From Hepsetus odoe (lineage: Eukaryota; Chordata; Actinopteri; Characiformes; Hepsetidae): a stretch of 64,000 bases of DNA. This document shows, in pieces, positions 52,501-64,000 of this stretch; within the stretch, counting starts at the first letter, position 1; every line of letters begins with the position of its first letter. The notes under the pieces are model-generated. The model had not been told where the DNA came from and searched no databases. It saw nothing but the letters and a program-made list of their open reading frames with translations. The translations under genes were made by a program, and so were the position numbers. The stretch is from contig CM029386.1 in assembly GCA_017165825.1 (NCBI GenBank), positions 5,443,765-5,507,764 of the forward strand, given 5' to 3'.

Positions 52501-53754
52501 TTCCCATCACTTCGAGAGTCATTAATCAAAGCTCTTACAGACGCATCAGTGACCTGATCCCTGTAGCACACACAGCATTGCAGCTGGTACTAATCAGAAT
52601 GCAGGATCCCCCTTAGCCATTTAAGAGCCGCAGAGCACTGCAGCCCCGAAAAGCTGGGTGATACCAGATCTTTTCTCTTTCACCTGCTCAATGGCAGAGT
52701 TCCGCTTTTAGATGCCAAATACTGACAGCACTTTGTTCTCTTGTACTGCAGACATCTCCCAAGACGCGAAGCAGATACTCTGCTCCTGGACTGTGCATTA
52801 TGGACAAAATATCACATTGCTGATCTGTGACTGCATATTACGAATGTGACATACTTTTCTGTGTATGAAGAGACAACCCTTGATGCTGTATGGTTTCCTT
52901 CTCATGATCAGCTTTTGTTTGACTCAAAAGAAATAAAGCATATCTCAGTATAGTTTCAATTAATGGTTTTCTATATTCAAAATATCTAAGTCACTACACA
53001 ATAAAAAGTCATCAGCAAGCATCATCAATCTACACCATCTACACATTCAATTGTACCACTTGTTGTAAACAATGAAGCTAATTGTGAATCAAGTACTTGC
53101 AAAATGAATATGCATCTCTATGCATCTAAAAAATTAATAAATAAAGGAGTAGGAAGAGAAGAAGGTGCACCCAGGACACATTCCTTTTGGTTTGTTACAA
53201 AGGTCATAGCAGTATTCACGCTGTGAGATGGACTTCCATTCACTGTCCTAATTTTCTCAAAGGTCTTTGATGACAACCAAAAATCTTTGAAACTCTCTCA
53301 CAGTGCAGTGTAGGACCACCATTCAGCCAAGGCCAAAAATATGACATTTTTTCTTTTGTATATTTTGTATGCCACAGGGTTCTAACGACCAATACCAAAG
53401 AGAAAAGGGAAAATAACAGTTTAATTGGTTAAAATAATGTTGGAGACAAAATACGAAAGCATAATCCTTTTTCATAGTTATAACTGAAATATAGAAAAGG
53501 GTTAAGTAGTTGATGAGATCTTGTGCTGTTCATTAAGATTATTCAGTAAGACAAGGGTGAGATGAGTCAGAGTCGGTGAAGTTAATTCATCCCTTCTGCT
53601 TCACAAAGCAAAAATAGAATCCAAGTGAGTAAAACGATAAGATAATCTTATAAAACCTATTACAAATCATTGTAAAAAGTGTTGTATTGAGAATAAAATC
53701 ATGTTCATCAGAAGAAAAATCAGGCAAAATATTGTCTTCTATGGCACTAATCAA
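49536..53754. other. Gene-poor intergenic stretch, about 4.2 kb
   Basis: No gene is supported. The parts 50040-50520 and 50540-50880 are repeat-free and complex; the first ends with gctctatcaatcacattg, which contains a perfect Pbx-type ATCAATCA at 50489-50496. The part 52380-52800 is similar, with ATCAAAG at 52525-52531. The rest is AT-rich DNA without recognised repeats. Confidence 0.4.
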
Positions 53755-55700
53755 GCACAAGGCACTCGTTAGGGGTCACCACAGAAGATCACCCGTCTCC
53801 ATTTCTTCCTGTCTCCTGCATCTTCCTCCTTCAAACCAACTGCCTCTCTCACAACATCCATAAACCTCCTCTTTGGTCTTCCTCTTTTCCTCTTTCCTGG
53901 TAGCTTCAACATCCTCCTCCCAGTATAATCATTGTCTCTCCTCTGGACATGTCCAAAACAACACAGCTTGCGTCTCTGACTTTGTCTCCAAAACATTCAA
54001 CTGTCCCTCTAATATAATCATTTCTAATTCTGTCCATGCTTGTCACACTCAATGAAAATCTCAGCATCTTTAACTTTGACACCTCCAGCTCTGCTGCCTT
54101 TTTTTTCCAGCACCACTGTCTCCACCCCTGCCCTATCTCAATTCTATCCTCTTAACCTTTCACTTTTGCTGGTTCTTGTCTGTCACAAATCACTCCTGCC
54201 ATTTGTCTCCACCCAATCTCTTCCACACTCCCTGGTACTCTGAACTGTTGATCCCAAGCATTAAATTCCTTCACATTTGTAACCTATTCTCCCTGTGTCC
54301 TAACCATTCCACCAACCTATCTTTCATTCTCAGTAATGTAGTCTGCCTTTGTACTACTCATTTTCATTCTTCTCGATCTCGCCACGTTCACAATCTGAGC
54401 CCTACTCTTGCTACATGTCACAATATCATCAGCAAACATCATAGTCCAAGGGAACTCCTGTCTAACCTTGTCCGTCAGCCTGTCCATTACCATGGCAAAC
54501 AAGAACAGGCTAAGTGCTGATCCTTTACTTTTAAAGCACCCATCACTCCTTCTGCAGATGTTTCTACTGTCACGCTGTCCTCATACATATCCTATACTAC
54601 TCTCACATACTTCATATACTGCCACACCTGACTTCCTGGCTCACTATCCTCATATCATCCAAGCTTTTCTCTCTCTCATTCTTTCATTCTTCAGTCCCTC
54701 ATAGTATTTTTTCCATCTGCTCAACATGCTCTGCTCACTTGTGAGTATGTTTCCGTTTCTATCCTTTGTCACCCTAAACGCACTTTCCCAGCTCTGTATC
54801 TCTGTCTAGCTAAACTGTATAGGTCCTTTTCTCCCTCCTTACTGTTCAACCTCTCATCGAATTCACCATACACCTCATCTTTAGCCTTTGCCACACCCCC
54901 TGTTATTTATGCCCTTGTAGTCCTTTCTTCTTTCTTCAAATCTCTGACCATCTGATTTTTTCTTTGCTTGCCTCTACTTCTGTATACACTCCACCACCGG
55001 GTCCTTATCCTCCTTCATATCCTTATCCTTTCTTATCCTCTTCTTCATGGCAGTGGTGCCCTAGTGGTTAGGAACTAGGCAAAAGGATTAGAATGTTCTA
55101 GGTTTGAATCCCAGATCAGTAGATTTCCCTGAGGTACCCTTGAACAAGATGCTGTCCCCATCACTGCTCCCTTGGAGCTTTAAATAGCTGCTCCCTACTG
55201 CACATGTGTGTATTGGTGAACTGCAGAGGAAGCATTTAATTGTGCCTCACTGTGTGCTGTCCTGTGTTTCACAATGATAAGTAGTCACTTTCACTTCTTT
55301 TTTCCAGCTGTCATACCAAGTACCTTTCTAGTGGTCTCCCTTACCACTCTCTTGCCACACCTCTTCACTACTTCCCAGTGCATATGTTAACTCCTGCCTG
55401 AATTCCGCCTTGCAGTCTTCCTTCTTCAGCTCCTACCATTTAATCTCCTTCAGACTGACCCTCTAGCAAAGGATGTATTCCATCTGTGTGGATCTTCCTC
55501 CACTTTTATACTTCACCCTGTGCTTCCTCTGCTTAAAATAAGTATGTACTACAGCTTTTCAAATCCTTTTAGTAAAATCTGCAACCATCAGACATTCAGC
55601 ATTCCTCTCTTTGACACCAATCCTACTCATCACCTTGATATTTAAGCAGTTATTCACAGATGCTGCTATAGCTTCACTATCAAAGAAACAATAAATTGCT
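53755..55700 (-). mobile_element. Decayed RTE-like LINE
   Basis: The minus strand contains broken pieces of a non-LTR reverse transcriptase in the expected order. Near 54317-54502 lies FAMVMDRLTDKVRQ followed by MMFADDIV, the catalytic FADD box. Near 53769-53996 lies the C-terminal cysteine/arginine-rich end with CCFGHVQRRD and GRPKRRFMDVV. The 55300-55540 part matches the upstream linker region only loosely. Stops and deletions abound, and the region just after FADD has lost about 15-20 codons relative to the family. A family A SINE interrupts it at 55049-55296. It is non-functional. Confidence 0.8.
55049..55296 (+). mobile_element. tRNA-derived SINE (family A) inside the LINE
   Basis: The head reads ggcagtggtgccctagtggt. 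A degraded B box follows (taggtttgaatccca), then the core gaggtacccttgaacaagat and the tail cacaatgataagtagtcact. It is inserted in the LINE at 53755-55700 and so is younger than it. Confidence 0.87.
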
Positions 55701-57510
55701 CAGCTTACTGGTCAGGTGAAAAAGGATCTGAAAGGGCACTTTTAAGGGCCTTATTTCTGATAGCAGTATTACATCGTTTGTCTTCACTATGAGGATATCG
55801 CCACCAGTGTGATTGGATCTGCCTCCTTGAGTATGTGTGAGGGAGAAGAAAGGGAGAGAAAGACTCCAGGAAAACAGTCCTAGTTGTCATGTTAGAAAAG
55901 AAGAACATCCTCCTTGATGCTCCACTAATGACGACTTTTTGTGTCTTCTGAATTACTTCCTGTCATCCACCCAATAAGATCTAGGGCTGGACTGAGGGAG
56001 CTCATCTGGTAAGTATATAAGGTCAGCCTGTCTTTGTGGTTTCTAGGGGAGGTCCATTATTCCATGAATAGCCTGCAAACCAGGCCCTCAGAAGGTGTAC
56101 ACATCTGGCCTCCCAATAAAACGACACGTTATTGGAATTGATGCAAAGTAGTCTGTGTTTGCACACTTTAATCTGGTATGATGGTATGTGATATGATGGG
56201 GTATGGCATGATCTGCCAGTTATGCTTTTAAAGCCATTAGGCAGCATGGAAAATGTCAAAGAGCATTTTAGTTATTGAATTGCACTCGTGTAACAACACT
56301 GAACTCCATGAATGACTGTTAAAAATTAATCAGAGATGAGCAAGTGTTTCTGCTGAAATTAATTCATGCAAATCGATTATTTTCACACTTTACTTCAAGT
56401 CTCCAGCAAAAGGATGACGTGACACTGTCTTATGCTTTTCGCCAGAGATGGCATAAGAAGTTGTGACAGGTCACACCAGTACACGACATTTCACATGACA
56501 ATGACACGTCGGTTTGATTTGATTTGAATCTCCTTTGCTTCCTGGTATTTCTGCTTTGTGTGGATGGATACCACTCAACCACTCTTTTGATTTTCTCAAC
56601 ATTGGGGTATACCCAAGTTTGAAAAAGGCTGCCCAAATTTGGTTTAAAGAAGTAGAATCCTTGCAATGAGGCAACAGTAAAATCACCAGAATCACCAAAA
56701 AAAACAAACAATTTTATTCCACTTAGTAAAAAAAAAAAAATTGCAGAAGCCACCAAAATGAATTGAAGAACAAAAAAAACTCTCAAAGTGTTTTTCCTAA
56801 TGCATTGATTCACTGTTATCTAAAGAATAGCCACAATGAAGTGTAAGTTATCCTTTAAAATTTAAAACACTTTGGCTAGGTTTCAATTTTCTTGATTTCT
56901 GAATACATTTTAATCATAACTTGTCTTCTATTGTTTCCATTATTTTTTTTTTATAATTTTTTATATTATTTTATATTATTTTTTAGGTATAACTCTGTTC
57001 ACACATGTCATAATCCTGTTGAATCTTATATCACTGAAAAAGCTTGTTTCTTGTCGGATGAAAGTAGAATTTCCAAAAATATAATTTTTCTCATGGCACT
57101 GATGAATACGTCCACACGCATCATGCAAGTTCCCTGAGATCTCATTGATAACGGCAGCTCTAAAGCCCATTCTGAAGCCAGTTTAACTCAACATCAGCTT
57201 TTTTCTAGATTCAAAAATCTTCTAAAACACTTGGATTCATGACGTTCTAGATGTACCATCCTAAACATATTCTACATTTTTTTTTATAATTATTTTGAAC
57301 TTCACAATGCTTTGCTTATAGTTGGGTCCTTGCTCAGTGTTGTTTGAACAATGGAATAGATTTTTTTTTTTTCTGATTGAACAATAAAGGTTTTAAGTGA
57401 GGTTTATGTTTTTTCTGGGACTTATTCTTTTCAGTGTTTGTACATTAAGTAAAAAAGCTAGCAAGTGTATCCATCTTTAAATACGCAATGTTTAATTTAT
57501 ATATACACAC
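55701..57510. other. Intergenic stretch, about 1.8 kb
   Basis: No gene or recognised mobile element. Short poly-T and poly-A runs lie at about 56729-56741, 56944-56990 and 57361-57373. The 127-codon minus-strand frame at 56430-56813 has no known domain. Confidence 0.45.
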
Positions 57511-58060
57511 AAGTACTGTGCAAAAGTTTTAGGCAGGTGCGAAACAATGCTGTAAACAAAGAATGCTTTCAAAAATGGAAGTGTTAATCATTTATTTTCA
57601 TCAATCAACAAAATGCAGTGAATGAACAAAAGAGAAATCTAAATCAAATCAATATTTGGCGTGACCACCCTTTGCCTTCAAAACAGCATCAGTTCTTCTA
57701 GGTACACTTGTACACCGTTTTTGAAGGAGCTCGACTGGTAGGTCGTTCCAAACGTGACTGTTTCAACCTCCGTGTGACATTGATGATCATCAGCACCTGT
57801 TTGGTAAAATTGGTTGATCATACACCGACTATAATCCTACAAAATCCCTGACTTTGTGCAAGTGTACCTAGAAGAACTGATGCTGGTTTGAAGGCAAAAG
57901 GTAGTAACACCAAATATCGATTTGATTTAGATTTTTCTTTTGTTCGCTCACTTTGCATTTTGTAAATTGATAAAAATAAACAATCATTACTTATGTTTCT
58001 GAAAGCATTCTTTGTTTACAGCATTTTTTCACACCTGCCTAGAACCTTTGCACAGTACTG
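57511..58060. mobile_element. Palindromic Tc1-like element (copy 3), uninterrupted
   Basis: About 550 bp, with arms of about 190 bp that start near gtactgtgcaaaagttttag and end ctttgcacagtactg followed by TA. The centre (aacctccgtgtgacattgat...) has no transposase frame. It is the reference for the unsplit form of copy 1 and shows where the L2-like tail entered there. Confidence 0.87.
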
Positions 58061-58328
58061 TATATAATGATTAGTTAAATCTCGCAATACTTAAGGCAAT
58101 GTTTTAGTTGTTATGGTAACACCGCCCCCCCCAAACTACAAACTGACTCATTGACATATGCAACCTGATAACACACACACACGCGTCCTGATGGAGAGCA
58201 TTCTTTTCAATTCTGTCATTTCTCTGCAGTGACCATTATTCACTCTGTATTTTAATAAATATCATTATTCATCGAATTCCTCCTCTGTATTCAGGCCTCT
58301 GATGGCCAATATCTCTCTTTTCCCTTTC
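58061..58328. other. Short intergenic stretch
   Basis: Nothing is recognised beyond a short CA run at 58173-58184. Confidence 0.4.
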
Positions 58329-58361
58329 CTCTCTCTCTCTCTGTCTCTCTCTCTCTCTCTT

Positions 58362-58393
<32 letters not shown>

Positions 58394-58394
58394 C
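58329..58394. repeat. (CT)n microsatellite
   Basis: CT repeats with TGTC and TTT interruptions; the reverse Arg-Glu frame is spurious. Confidence 0.93.
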
Positions 58395-61300
58395 CCTGCC
58401 AGTCTCATCACTCTCTTTTTGTTTACTCTAACATAATGAATGTGGCCACTAGCATTCCCAGCATGCACCTGCTGCTGATGATGAAGCCTCCTTGTCAGGG
58501 GTGACTGGACGCTGTCCCGCCAAGAGCAGGACAGATGCGTCTCATTCAGACAGGCCGATGTGCTCTGGGCTGTTTTTTGAAGTTGTGCCCAGGAAAGGAA
58601 ATTTCGACATGCTTCAGCAAATGTCAGAGCTGCTTGTTTGGCCCGTCTTCACTTCGATTCTTCTTCTCCCCTCAAAAAAAAAAACCAAAAAAAAACAGAA
58701 AAGAAAGCAGACAGGCCGGTACGTCTGTGTTATCACAGGTGAGACATGACTGAAATAATGTTGAGTCAAATAAATCATTTCAAGCCTGAACAGGTGGAAC
58801 TTTTTTCACCATCCGTGGCAGCTGCAACTCTCCATTTGAGACTTCAAAAAGTATGATTAAATTTACTGTGCATTGAGAAAGTTGCTCTTTGGAAGAGTCT
58901 CTCATTTAATGACTTGGTGGTAGAACTTTCCTCCATTTCAACTTCACTTTGGGAGCATAAATTCAATCAAAACTTTTCACTTTCACCTTCACTTTCACTT
59001 TTAATGATGTAATCTATAGCCTTACTTTTTCTACATCACTTTTGTAGAAGCACTGATCACAGTGTCACCATGATCACAAGTTGACAATAAATACAACCAA
59101 TTAGAAACATGCATGACTTAGATCTGAAGAAAATTGTACTCAGAATCATTGTACTCAGAATAAAGCTACAAAATCCAAAAAACGCTTTCATGCTTTATTG
59201 ATTAGGTAGAGTTCAGAAGGTTTCACAACATCTACATAAGACTTTTATGACAGCTGACATTACCTATATAAAGGTTTATAGCATTACTTGTTTTAAAGGC
59301 TACTTTTATCAGCGTCACCCAAGAACGTTTAATAAAAATGGAGACTTGTATTAAACCTAGGTAGATTAATATCAATTAACATAAAAGCCTATGTAGGGTT
59401 ATAAATGCCTACAGAAAAGAGGTTCCAAATTTGACTGATTCCTTGCAATGCTTACAGCTACATATAGCAATTTAAGGGATGTAATCAGGACATCACGGTA
59501 GCCTTCCAGTGGACTTCAGTGCAACGTCCCCAAAGGCACTACTGGTAGTTCCTCCACTAAAATAACATGGTTGTTACGAAGGGAAAAGTCTACTTGCATG
59601 TAATGAACCCAAACTGAGTAGCTGCTGTAATTAACATGACCTATTTTCAAAACTTTATGTAACCAAACAAGGGTTTGCTAATTGTTCAATTTGTCCCCCA
59701 GTCACTTGTGTTGAATAAAATGCACAAGCAAACGTTTTCTAACCATATGTTAATACATCTGCCTGCAAGACTCTATTATTTAATGCATTCTAAGTTTAAA
59801 AAAAGACAATCCCGGGATGTGATTAAACATACTGATAGATGTAAAAAAAGAGGGTGGAGGAAAAGACGAATGGCTGGAGTATCTCATCTGCTCCTGTACA
59901 TGCCCTCCATATCTATGGAGGGAAAGAATAATCTTTTAGCAGTCTCATTTCAGGAGCTCCCCCCTACCTCCAGCACCACCCCCATCCCCACCACACCTCT
60001 GCATAAAGTCACTAATAAAATAAAATGTAATTATGCTATTGTAATGCTCCCCTCGTCTCTGCCTCTCAGCCGCTGAGTACCCCACCTCTCTATTTGAATA
60101 ATGAATTATGCTCTACACATGTGCTGGGCCTGGTGCACTGAAAAAAGGCAAAACGCTATTACCGAGTTGTCAGCTTTTCCCTGCAGAGATGAGGGAACGC
60201 TGCTGCTGTGCTGACACAATACACACTCTCTCACACATACACTCCTTGACTGATACATCTGCGAGCAGTTTAAACTATTGAAATATATCTAAGTAGAAAA
60301 GGATTATGATTTTCCCTTATGATGTGGAAGTCTGTGTCTGTGGAAGTGGCTTTCAGATAATTGCTATATTACACATTGATCACCATTAAATCCCTGAGAC
60401 TATCATAATACTTTATTCTGCATCTTAATATTTCTATTATTTGCAGCATTCTCAGGAGGGACTGCCATGCTTATTATTATTAGAATATTATTATCATTGT
60501 TGTTTCTGTTGTTGTTGATGATGTTTTTGTTATTATTTTTATTATTGTTGTTGTTGTTGTTTCACTTATATTTGTTTAATAAATGCTTTTTAATATTTTT
60601 TTTTCAAATGTTTAGTTAGTTAGTTTGTTGATTATTGAAATTGATGGAACACCAAAATTGCTGGAGCAAACGGTGGAGTAAATAAAGGAAAAATCGTCTC
60701 ATTCAGTATGTTTGATGCATTTCTTATGATGCAACATATTGTAAAATGCAAAGTGGAAACAACAGTCTCCTAATGCTAATATTGAATTTAAATGTACAAT
60801 ATTTTACTGTACTCTAAAAAGGCTACCTGGGCGTTGTGGGAGATACAGGTTCTTGGCAAAGAATTTTAATAATTGTTTTATAATTATTTTATATTAATTA
60901 CCTTTGATTTCCAAAGCATACTGAAAAAAAAAGTGAATGGGAATTTTCTCTCCATAATAGTATGTCTGTGTTGTAGGAAATTAGCAAGCCTCAAGAAAGG
61001 AGGTCCCTGGTGGAAACCTTTCAAACATAAAAAAGGATAATGGTATGATTATAATAGGTGGAATGATTTCCTAAAAGAAGAAAAATTAGGGATATTTCAG
61101 TTTTGTCTAGCCATATTGGCCAATTACTAGTGTGGCCTTTTAAATTATTACAGTTTTCAATATCACTGTAGAACAAAATGTTCAAACTCCTGCACTTTCA
61201 CTTCCATCAGGCGAGGCACTTTGTTTTGTTATACTTTATCAATTTGTGATATCAGACAAGGCTTCAAGATGTGTGTAATCATTTGAGGAATCTAGTTTGC

Positions 61301-62223
61301 TGATGAATGAATGCCAATAAAGTCTATTCTGAGGCTACAGACATCTGCCTGCATGAACTTATATATGACTTGGATGCCAGTATCTCAGTAGTGAGGATAG
61401 GAATGACCCCTCCCGATTTAAAAACTGATTTAAATTGTTTTAATTGCTCAGGCAAAATCTGCAAATAGCTGATCAACAGAAACGGTGTAAAAGTAAATGG
61501 GCTAACACCTTGTTAAGATACATGAAAAAACACACATGAAAGTTTGAAACTGTGTTATGTTCTAGCTCTACGGGGCTACAAAGAAAATTGCTGCCAATGA
61601 TAAAAAAATTATGTCAAAAGGTCAGTAAAAATAAAAAGACACAATATGCTTATGTGTTTTAGCAATTTGCTTGAAAATATGCTCAAAATGTGTCTCTCCC
61701 CTCGCACCACTGACTCTCAGAGACACCTGGGCGGACTGCCAACGCTCTCTTCACCATTCAAGACCGTTCAACATCGCCGGCTGCTGCAAATCCACCCCAA
61801 TCTGCTTGCCCAACTGTTACTTATGAAAGTGCTCACAGATCAATACCACGCACAGCGACAGACTTGTAGGCTGAGAGCTAGACAAACACCGCAAGTGATA
61901 GTGGAAAGACAGGAGTGCACCGCAGCAAACCTGTTTTGAAGACTTTCTAGGGGAAAAAAACATGTTGACAACTGAACCAGGCCTGAAAGAATACAGCTTT
62001 TTTCAACCTTCCAATCAATGAATGTTCAATGAGTTGCTTAAACAAAGTATGATGGTTTATACTATAAATACCATAAATAAAGAACGAATTTAGACACGAC
62101 TGTGGAGAGTAGACACTGAATATTATGTACCCAATGAATTCAAAGAATAGAAAAATACAATAAGTGAATTTTCTTTTCTCTTTACCTGTTTCTTTTCTTC
62201 TTTTTTTTCTCTGTCCTGGCCCA
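58395..62223. other. Gene-poor intergenic stretch with candidate conserved segments
   Basis: No gene is seen. The part 59650-60130 has a 133-codon frame (59675-60076) of no known domain. It contains gctaattgttcaatttgtcc and ttgaataatgaattatgctc, typical of conserved non-coding DNA. An ATT/GTT microsatellite lies at 60474-60562. The part 59220-59410 carries the MITE-like actacataag text. The stretch 61680-61940 is repeat-free and GC-richer. Confidence 0.4.
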
Positions 62224-62352
62224 AACTGGTCTAGTGGTCTACCAGTCTACTGACCTATGGATCACCATTGGGTTCCTGAGCAAGACCCTATTGTCCCTGG
62301 AATTAGGACATGGAAGTCGCTCTGGTAAAGGCCGCAAATATAATGTAAAGTT
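62224..62352 (+). mobile_element. tRNA-derived SINE (family B), internally deleted
   Basis: The blocks tggtctagtggtctaccagt, gggttcctgagcaagacccta and attaggacatggaagtcgct identify family B. The middle and the end (only ggtaaaggccgcaaatat) are shortened. It is an old, dead copy. Confidence 0.75.
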
Positions 62353-62755
62353 GCATGATGTGTCACACCACACACACCAGTATAACAGTACACAACCCTA
62401 TTAGTGAAACTCTGTACCATGGCATCTTCCTAGCAAGCCCTTGGAACACTTGGAAACATAACTAATGCAGTGTAAACTGACACAGTGTTGAAGGGGATAA
62501 TTGCTGAAACTAACAGGCAGCCAAGCTACTTGGTATTGTGATGAGAAATGTTGCTGGGGTACTCATTCAGAGAGAGTAAGGCCAGTTATGCTGTTTAAAA
62601 CTTCTGTTAATGGATGGTTTTGAGGAGTTCAGATTCAAAATCTCTTCATGATTGGGACTACACTTTGTAAGACAGATACATGTACAAAGAAAGGCAAGCC
62701 AAACAAGGAGAATAAAAAGATGGCCAGAAAAATAAATAAAGCAATATGCAAGTAA
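62353..62755. other. Intergenic stretch
   Basis: Nothing is recognised. Confidence 0.4.
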
Positions 62756-62940
62756 ATGGTACTAGCAGTGGTACAATGTTATTGCATCATAGTCAGGAGG
62801 TTTTGGGTTTAATTCCCAGCCTGGAGTCCTCTAGGTCAGTGGACCCCAACTACCACCACTCCAGCATCTACTATGACCTAAGTCTGGATAACTATTAAAA
62901 TAATTGATGGATGGATGGAAGGATGGATGGACGGATGGGC
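62756..62940 (+). mobile_element. SINE-like fragment ending in GATG repeats
   Basis: agcagtggtacaatgttatt is a tRNA-like head remnant. The B-box-like ggttttgggtttaattccca follows, and the copy ends in about eight GATGGA-type units (62906-62938) after ctggataactattaaaataa. A retroposon with a GGATGG tail is the best reading; the family is not certain. Confidence 0.5.
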
Positions 62941-63467
62941 AATGGGCAGTTGCTTTGACCAAATAAACACTTATGAAGTAGATCTGTCAACTCATTTCAT
63001 TTCATTACAGTAGCAGATTCAGTGACACAGAGATCAAATGAAAAGTCCTGGAGAATGTAGACGGCTGGATCCTGATACTCACCGACATCCTCTCACATTA
63101 TTGCTATTCTCTTTAACTGTTTAAAAACTAAATGATCCAAGGACTGAATTTAACCAAGGACTGGAATTACACACATGCACACACACTTACACACACGCAA
63201 ATACAAAACAGGTTCAGAACTTACTATGCATTGCTTTGAATGGCATGAATTAGCCAGGCCCAGATTGCAAAATTTGGTCTGATTATAAGCAGCGGCTTTG
63301 AGGGAATAATAAAAAATAAAAAGAGGCCTAAACACAAAAACGTGTCTCATTACCAAACACTGCATATCTGGCACTCCACACAATCCAATTACAGCATGCA
63401 AATGATGCTGGACTGTTTGAAAGGGGAGGTACTGCTGCTGATAGCCCCTACCTTTTATCGGGTCATG

Positions 63468-63498
<31 letters not shown>

Positions 63499-63544
63499 CA
63501 GACAGGAAATCAGCCATGAATACATACATAGAGATCCTCAAAGA

Positions 63545-63577
<33 letters not shown>

Positions 63578-64000
63578 TCCGCTCTCTCTGCCACGTACAC
63601 ATCTCACACACACTCATTCAGTCAGAAAATACGCATCACCAACACACAGCCCAGGTTGGGTGAGCCAGGTGGTGTGGACAGGTGTTGAGTGTGTGTTGCC
63701 TTGAACGCCACTGTGCACTTGGCTTGCTTCCAGTCAGCTGGAATGGCAAAGCCGCGCACACACACTTCACACATCTCTTCACCTGATTGGCTCATTATGG
63801 GGGAATAGAGTAGAGGATCTTGACGCCCCATGTTCATGTCATTTGCAACAGCGCCTTCAGCCCACTTCCTCACTCCCACCCCCCACTCGCTATGCATGGG
63901 CAGCCTACTCTGTGAGAAACAGCAAGACTACTTATGCTGCGGCACTGGACGGTAATTTATACGACTAACAGTGCATCCGAGAGAGCAAACGAGAGGAACG
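62941..64000. other. Intergenic stretch to the window end
   Basis: CA microsatellites lie at 63469-63497 and 63546-63575. No gene is supported; the frames at 63150-63900 are partly encoded by CA repeats. Sequence from about 63640 to the end is GC-richer and of higher complexity, and it runs off the window. Confidence 0.45.

Noticed and set aside
56430..56813. 127-codon minus-strand frame with a hydrophobic segment
   Set aside because: The hydrophobic part is read from poly-A/T runs; nothing else supports coding.

Overview
The window looks like vertebrate nuclear DNA from a ray-finned fish. It is AT-rich and crowded with CA, TA, CT, GAAA, GATA and AAT microsatellites. It carries tRNA-derived SINEs with fish-type tails, Tc1-like DNA transposons with long inverted repeats, and fragments of L2-like and RTE-like LINEs. 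I see no bacterial or viral gene organisation. I cannot fix the species; an ostariophysan teleost is a guess.

Only one real protein-coding gene is supported: a two-exon engrailed homeobox gene on the + strand. Coding exon 1 is 9321-9834, a phase-1 GT-AG intron is 9835-12085, and coding exon 2 is 12086-12405. The 277-residue product has the EH1 (Groucho/TLE) motif, the EH2 (Pbx-contact) motif, a homeodomain with W48, Q50 and N51, and the C-terminal engrailed block. The linker around the homeodomain and the C-terminus match engrailed-1 better than engrailed-2. I cannot tell the teleost a and b copies apart.

Layout: 1-6.9 kb is intergenic with LTR-like and SINE fragments. 6.9-8.8 kb is a microsatellite cluster around a CpG-rich block. 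8.76-9.32 kb is the promoter and 5' leader. 9.32-12.9 kb is the gene and its 3' UTR. 12.9 kb to the end is about 51 kb with no recognisable gene. That long flank alternates repeat-rich stretches (29-31, 41.6-49.6 and 53.7-58.1 kb) with repeat-poor, higher-complexity stretches (13.4-15.1, 16.2-19.4, 28.8-29.06, 39.4-40.0, 42.7-43.1, 50.0-50.9 and 59.6-60.2 kb). The second group are my best candidates for conserved non-coding enhancers. This is the usual setting of a developmental transcription-factor gene, with one regulator beside a gene desert.

Mobile DNA is mostly dead. There are at least nine copies of one tRNA-SINE family and three of a second. Three members of a palindromic Tc1-like family are present, one split by an L2-like LINE tail and one keeping the end of a transposase. 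Other dead elements are a larger decayed Tc1-like element carrying a SINE, further Tc1-like fragments, and an RTE-like LINE also carrying a SINE. I found no convincing new multi-gene system. The most unusual signals are regulatory or structural: a four-unit repeat at 19183-19278 carrying CRE-like motifs, a triplicated GC-rich motif at 7478-7555, an in-frame upstream ORF, and a chimeric SINE at 46760-46983.
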